A DNA stretch of 23,875 nucleotides from Pelargonium nanum (lineage: Eukaryota > Streptophyta > Magnoliopsida > Geraniales > Geraniaceae). The stretch covers positions 1-23,875 of the forward strand of contig JAYMTF010001365.1 in NCBI GenBank assembly GCA_036897485.1, given 5' to 3'. This document shows, in pieces, positions 19,172 to 23,875 of this stretch. Numbering within the stretch: position 1 is the stretch's first letter; the number at the start of each line of letters is the position of its first letter. The translations under genes and the position numbers were made by a program. The notes beneath the pieces were generated by a model. It did no database searches, was not told the DNA's origin, and saw only the letters and a program-made list of their open reading frames with translations.

Positions 19172-22100
19172 ATGAAGTTGCAGAACATGGAATTTAGTGG
19201 TGATTTTATGCAATGGCTTGGACCAGATATGTCAATGAAGGTACTCATGTATTTGGATGATCCCTCTGATTATGTCCGCGTTTCTGCTGTCTCCAGTTCT
19301 TGGCGCCACTTTGGTAAAGTTTCTTTTCTTCATTGGTTGTTTTTCATTTGTTGTGTTTTTAGGATATATTGTCTGTGATATCTCACATATAAGTGTGCGT
19401 CTCGGCTTTCTCTGCTTCATTTCATTGGGGGTATATCTGAGTTTTTCTTTTCTTTATGCATTTTTATTGGTTGCTGAGAGTTGAGATCCACTTGGTTTTG
19501 ACTTAAAATTGTTTATTTGAAAGGTTAAAATTCATTATGCAGAGTGTGGAATAAAATTCACCATACTTGGCTTTACTTCTCAGTGAATGACTTGGTGTTT
19601 TTTATAACAATGCTCAGCATAATTTTAATGAAAAAAAAAAAAAAACTAAGTAGCTCCATAGCTATGTGCCTCTGGCCCTTCCCTTTTTGTTCCTTTTACG
19701 TTTTCAAATTTGCTTTAGTGACATATTTATTTCAACAATGTGCAAAATTTCCCTTGAGTTTTCTTTATCAATATGCACGATATATCTAATTTGAGATGTT
19801 AATGCCTTTCTTCCACTTCAGTTACTACTTTTTGTTATTACAGAAATGAAGATGACTATTGAAATTTGTACGACATAGGAATCTTTTAAGTCCTTGTCTT
19901 CATATGTTTCTGATTTTCGTCGTCACTGTTTTGTAGTGATTGCCAACGGCCTCTGTAAGCAGCTTTGCTTGAGAAAGTATCCTGAATTATCTAATCTTGC
20001 TCATACCGAAGCAAGTAATGTGATAGAACCTATACCGATTGGGCCTAGCTGTTCGATGGAATGGGAGAGCCTTACGAGGGATCATAGGGTATATGCTTTT
20101 TTAGCTCAAGGGCTTACACCTTCAATGAGAAAAGATTGCATCTCAGATGCTATTTGTGCATCCAGTACTGATAATTATCCCGAAGAAAGCATTCAGAATA
20201 CTTTGGAAGCAAGGGATAGAATTGAAGATAGAGCATCATACTGGTCAAGTAAAGGGGAAAGTGATTCTACTTTGCCAGAGACATTGCTTTATAAGTTGAT
20301 TTCTAATTTGTGTATTGTCACTGAAATTCATTTACAACCTTTCCAAGGTAACAGATAGCTTTGCACCTTTTTTTTTCCTTTTAAATAAACTGTGAAATTA
20401 TTTTTCGTTAAAACTGATAGATTTTAGAAATCAGCATACTTTCAGTATGGCTTTCCTATATACTCAGCCAAGGCTGTACGCTTCCGGATGGGCCATGCTA
20501 GGTTGCCAGTGGAATTGGATTCTGGAGTTGCTGATAAGTTTGCACCTGGTCAAAATTATGTAGAAGAAAAGTTCGTATGGACATATACTTCTCCAGAATT
20601 TCCTGTGGCCCAGGTGAGTTAATGCTATCCAATATTATTAGTTTTTCTTTTTTCAGTAAAGGAAAGGAATTCCGAATTCCAACAGAGCCTATAAAGGTTT
20701 GAGATTCATCTAAAAGCATATACTTTGCATGCTTTGTCTCATTAATTTTTATATTGTTCTAATCTCTCCTTCTCATGGGAGTGGGATGGGTGTTTTTGTG
20801 ACTGAAGACAGGGATTCATCTCCATTTTCATGCACAATAGATTAATTACGTGATTTATGAGCTTATAAAAAAAATTACGTGATTTATGAGCTTATAAAAA
20901 AAGTACGTGATTTATGAGCATTCTCTGGTTGTCATTTGGTTTTTAGTAGCCACTGCAGCTGTTATAAGAACTGTAATTGACCAGACAGAATGCCTATAAA
21001 TCCTGGACAGCTCTGAAAACTCTCTGGCTGATTGTGGAGTTGAGTGTGAAATATATAAAATTGAGCTACACACCATGAAACCTAATATGTTGGAAGTAAT
21101 GCCTGCAGTGGGTTTGGCCAATTACTTAAATGATAAAATTTAAAGCTTTGACCAAGTTTTCCGGCCCTGCTTTCTAATGCAGTTTGCAGAACCAGAGTAA
21201 CCAGATGGTTGAACTAGTGACTTCTCCTGGTCAATTTTACAGATTTGTCATCGTTTTGATTTATTGTTTAGCAAATAAATTTAACTTTGTAGGTTTGATC
21301 CTGAACATGTTTAAGCCACTTTGAATATTCCAGGTCCATGCTTTTGACCCTTTGTTTCTAATTTTTAGAATTTTCAGTTAAAATATGTATTGAGTTTAAT
21401 GTTGCAAGCTCGTTGCAATGTACTTGAAGATAAGCAACTGTTATGTGTTTATATTTTTAGTCTTTTCTTTCACTCAAAAGTTTGAAGAGATTAAATGAAA
21501 ATTTGAGTAAAAAAACAGGAAAACTTTTTGCAAATATTCAAGCTGCCGGAGCCGGTTCTCTGTGTCGGAGGAATCTTATTGGTTGAGCTATTGGGTAGAG
21601 TTCAGACACAAGAAATGGATGGATTATATTATATATGGTTAGTTCCTCTCTCTCTCTCTCTCTCTCAATCACTGTTACTTGGCTTTCTTTATATGAGCAC
21701 ATAGTGCAGAACCTGGGAAGTAACAGAATCGTCATGGTTCAAAAGAGAAAGAGCTGGACAAAGTTAAATGCTATTTTTTTTCCATAGAACTCTACACTCT
21801 CAAAACATATAACTCTCATCTCCAAAAGTTGTATTGTTTTGTTCAAGGTAGGCATAAGTTTTTTTTGTTTTTTTATTTTTTTTTATTATTTTTAAGTTTT
21901 AACATCTGTACATATCAGTTTTAGGGATAAAAAACGATGGTGCAAAAACCATTTTGATTGTAGAGAAAGTGGAGAGGAAATGTGGATCTTTCAATCGTGT
22001 GGAGTTGTAGTATAGCTATTTTAGGTGTTGTATGCTTCTTTCCTTAGTCTAAGTAATGAATTATGAAATGTCTTTTTAAGGAGCACCTGCTACTGCTAGG

Positions 22101-23047
22101 AATGGGGTGGATATTAAGCTCTTGACCACAGTGAAGAAATCTTAATTGTTCAAGTACTCGAGACATATAGCAGTCTCCGTAAGAGAAAAGGGATAAGGTG
22201 GTTTATTTGCAAATCATTGTCGATCCGTGAATGAATCTTGCAAGGGCCTCTTATGATAGCCCTTAAGAGGGACTTGATCTTTAATTTAGGAAGGAAGATT
22301 TTCCAAGGCGAGATATAATTTTTTGATCAACTATTTTAGGAACTCATATTTCCGGGATTCTAGATGGACAATTAGTATTTCCTGGTCATTTATTCTTTTC
22401 TTTCTGATTCTTCAAAGTTGTAATTGTTCAATTTAATGCAATCCAGCCAGGTGTATGTTTGCGAAAACTGATTCTTCAAGGTTGCTGGTTTGTTCATTCA
22501 TGGTTAATCGTAAATGACATTTTGTTAGAGGGTTTGTTTATTTTTATTTGTAATGGAAGTAGTGGGAGTTACTAGCATTGGATTCTGCTTATGGTATTGT
22601 ATGAGGTGAAACAGTAGATATCCATGTTTTGTAAAGGAAAGGAAAAGAAAGAATAGAGATTTTTAGATGCGGAACCAGGATATTTCATTGACCAAGTAGA
22701 ATTATATTAATCCATTATATATATATATATTTGAATTCCTCCTGATCTGGTTATCCTGTTGCAGCATTTCTCATGTTCAAGCTGTGGGGCGTGCACTGTC
22801 ACTACCGTTCGATATTGAAATGATTGATTCCTCGGGAAAGTGCTCATTGAAGTATTGCCATGAAGCAGAGTCTTGCACACCTAATAGTATCGTTGGTGAG
22901 CCTTCTCGTTTGCGTAGTTTAACTGCAAGATTAATGCAGGGAGGGGCAAGGGGTTGGGAGCAAATGATACTAAATACCTTTCTTGGTGCTGGTGCAGCTG
23001 GAGCTGTTGTTCATGATGATGAATCAGATGATGAGCTTTTTGACTAA
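19172..23047 (+). CDS. F-box protein (At4g00755-like), complete
   Basis: F-box proteins are substrate adaptors of SCF ubiquitin ligases. Coding exons 19172-19313, 19937-20347, 20435-20613, 21519-21637 and 22765-23047 join in frame by GT-AG splicing into 377 residues. The F-box is at residues 15-48 (MSMKVLMYLDDPSDYVRVSA, then VSSSWRHF), the Skp1-binding part. The rest contains TRDHRVYAFLAQGL, ASYWSSKGESDSTLPETLLY, TEIHLQPFQAYFQYGFPIYS, AKAVRFRMGH, FKLPEPVLCVGGILLVELLG, CISHVQAVGR, ARLMQGGARGWEQMILNTFL and an acidic end DDESDDELFD. The pattern, including the C-terminal block, is what I recall of Arabidopsis At4g00755, a plant-wide F-box protein of unknown target. There are no Kelch or LRR repeats. 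The last two introns are long (about 0.9 and 1.1 kb) and contain a tandem repeat and a CT microsatellite. Confidence 0.93.
20845..20919. repeat. Tandem repeat, 29-bp unit, about 2.6 copies, in an F-box gene intron
   Basis: Unit 20845-20873 (ATTACGTGATTTATGAGCTT and onward, with a seven-A end) is repeated exactly at 20874-20902. A third partial copy follows at 20903-20919, starting GTACGTG. Copies one and two are identical, which suggests recent origin or a variable-number locus. Confidence 0.85.
21645..21666. repeat. CT dinucleotide microsatellite
   Basis: An uninterrupted CT run lies a few bases inside the intron after the exon that ends at 21637. It is likely length-variable. Confidence 0.8.
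22714..22731. repeat. AT dinucleotide microsatellite
   Basis: A short run of alternating A and T sits about 35 bases before the last acceptor of the F-box gene, in the region where a polypyrimidine tract or branch point could lie. Confidence 0.6.
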
Positions 23048-23789
23048 TATCTTGACTTGACCATCAATTTCTTCTATGTTTTGCTCTATTTGTAACCGAC
23101 AAATGTTTCAGTCCTCACATCCTTGTAACATTTTGTGGTTTGATTATATCTCATGCTCAGTGTGTTCTTTATATCATCAGGATTTCAGAGTAATTTAAGC
23201 ATGTATTGGGGTTGACTATTAGATTGTTTTTTTTAAGTAAAGCCATCTTTTATCTGTTACAGAATATATGGTCGCCATATTTGACGACTTGTATGTTTTG
23301 AAAGAACAGATCTGAAATGGAGTCAGGAAAATTATAGGGCAACAGATATTAAATGATCAAGTTCATTCATTAAGTGATCTGATGGATTCAAAACATCATA
23401 TAAGAGTCCTTTTCATCCACATCCACGGGTAGCATAGATGGCTGCAATTTAACAATCTTGTCGAGACATGAACAATAATTCGGCTTGAAAAGTTAGAGTA
23501 CAGTACATAGATTGAGAGGCATGTAATTATCATATTAATAATAAAGGAACCTGTTTTCAAGTATTTTTGTCCAATAGATTACAATTGCAAGACAGGGAAT
23601 CGAAAACCCTCGAAAAATAAGAAAATGCTAAGTAACTACTGAAGCACAATAACATGGGTATCACAACAATTTCATCACTTAAAAAGGGAAGAAAAAGGTA
23701 GCCATCTCAAATACCCTGTACAAAGATAACCCACAAGCTTAATCCAATAAAAGCCAGCCAACAACAACCAAGCTAATCTCTGCTGTCAC
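23048..23789. other. Convergent intergenic region (two 3' flanks)
   Basis: The plus-strand F-box gene and the minus-strand gene at the right edge end toward each other here. The stretch should hold both 3' untranslated regions; I see no coding frame, RNA gene or repeat in it. Confidence 0.5.
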
Positions 23790-23875
23790 TCAAGCCTTCC
23801 AGCCACAGCTCATATCATCATCAAAATCATTGTTAAAGTACCCACCTTCAACAAACTCATGGGCTATATCTTGCA
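23790..23875 (-). CDS. C-terminal end of an unidentified protein (partial at right edge)
   Basis: On the minus strand the last 27 codons read QDIAHEFVEGGYFNNDFDDD then MSCGWKA and a stop (TGA, 23790-23792). The rest of the gene lies beyond the window. The stretch is acidic and aromatic, ordered like a real protein tail, and sits in less AT-rich DNA, which supports coding. I do not recognise the family. It could also be the last exon only, since the upstream splice site is not visible. Confidence 0.5.
   Translation of the reverse strand, partial: QDIAHEFVEGGYFNNDFDDDMSCGWKA

Noticed and set aside
1..23875. CRISPR arrays, operons, phage genes, toxin-antitoxin or other prokaryotic defence systems
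   Set aside because: Nothing in the window suggests a prokaryote; the genes have spliceosomal introns and belong to plant families. The only short-unit tandem repeat (20845) has no spacers.

Overview
This is an AT-rich window from a nuclear plant chromosome, most likely a eudicot. The evidence is genes split by GT-AG introns, plant-only families (L-type lectin receptor kinase, PMT-type pectin methyltransferase, eight-cysteine lipid-transfer protein), a plant RNA polymerase subunit gene, and plant-style SINE, LINE and Stowaway-like insertions. Nothing looks bacterial, viral or organellar. I cannot name the species.

Layout, left to right. A lectin receptor kinase gene (minus strand) enters from the left edge and carries a frame break inside its lectin domain, so it is listed as a pseudogene or sequencing error. 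After about 1.2 kb without genes comes a fold-back repeat element (about 2228-2590), and next to it a small anther-type lipid-transfer-like gene (minus, 2710-3012). A decayed possible coding fragment lies at 4179-4750. A complete six-exon, 633-residue putative pectin methyltransferase (minus, 5193-8488) follows; its first exon is strikingly GC-rich. The stretch 8570-13700 holds no intact gene, but contains a SINE with target-site duplications and two LINE RNase H relics. The second relic was inserted just past the end of the first, in the opposite orientation, and has an exact 15-bp target-site duplication.

A complete six-exon gene for the shared RNA polymerase subunit RPB6 (plus, 14029-16512, 142 residues) comes next, followed by a Stowaway-like MITE (about 16948-17254) and a GC-richer, repeat-like block (about 17520-18490). 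A complete F-box protein gene (plus, coding 19172-23047, 377 residues, with an intron in its 5' leader) follows. The last coding end of an unidentified gene (minus, 23790-23875) enters from the right edge.

The genes do not form an operon or one pathway. Their products act in perception at the cell surface (LecRK), secreted lipid binding (LTP-like), Golgi pectin modification (PMT), transcription (RPB6) and protein turnover (F-box). From memory, the PMT and F-box proteins resemble Arabidopsis At4g00750 and At4g00755, which are neighbours there, so the pair may be old conserved microsynteny, here opened up by inserted material and RPB6. I found no convincing new biological system. The most informative features are the nested retroelement scars, the broken lectin gene and the transition-only divergence in the 18-kb repeat block.
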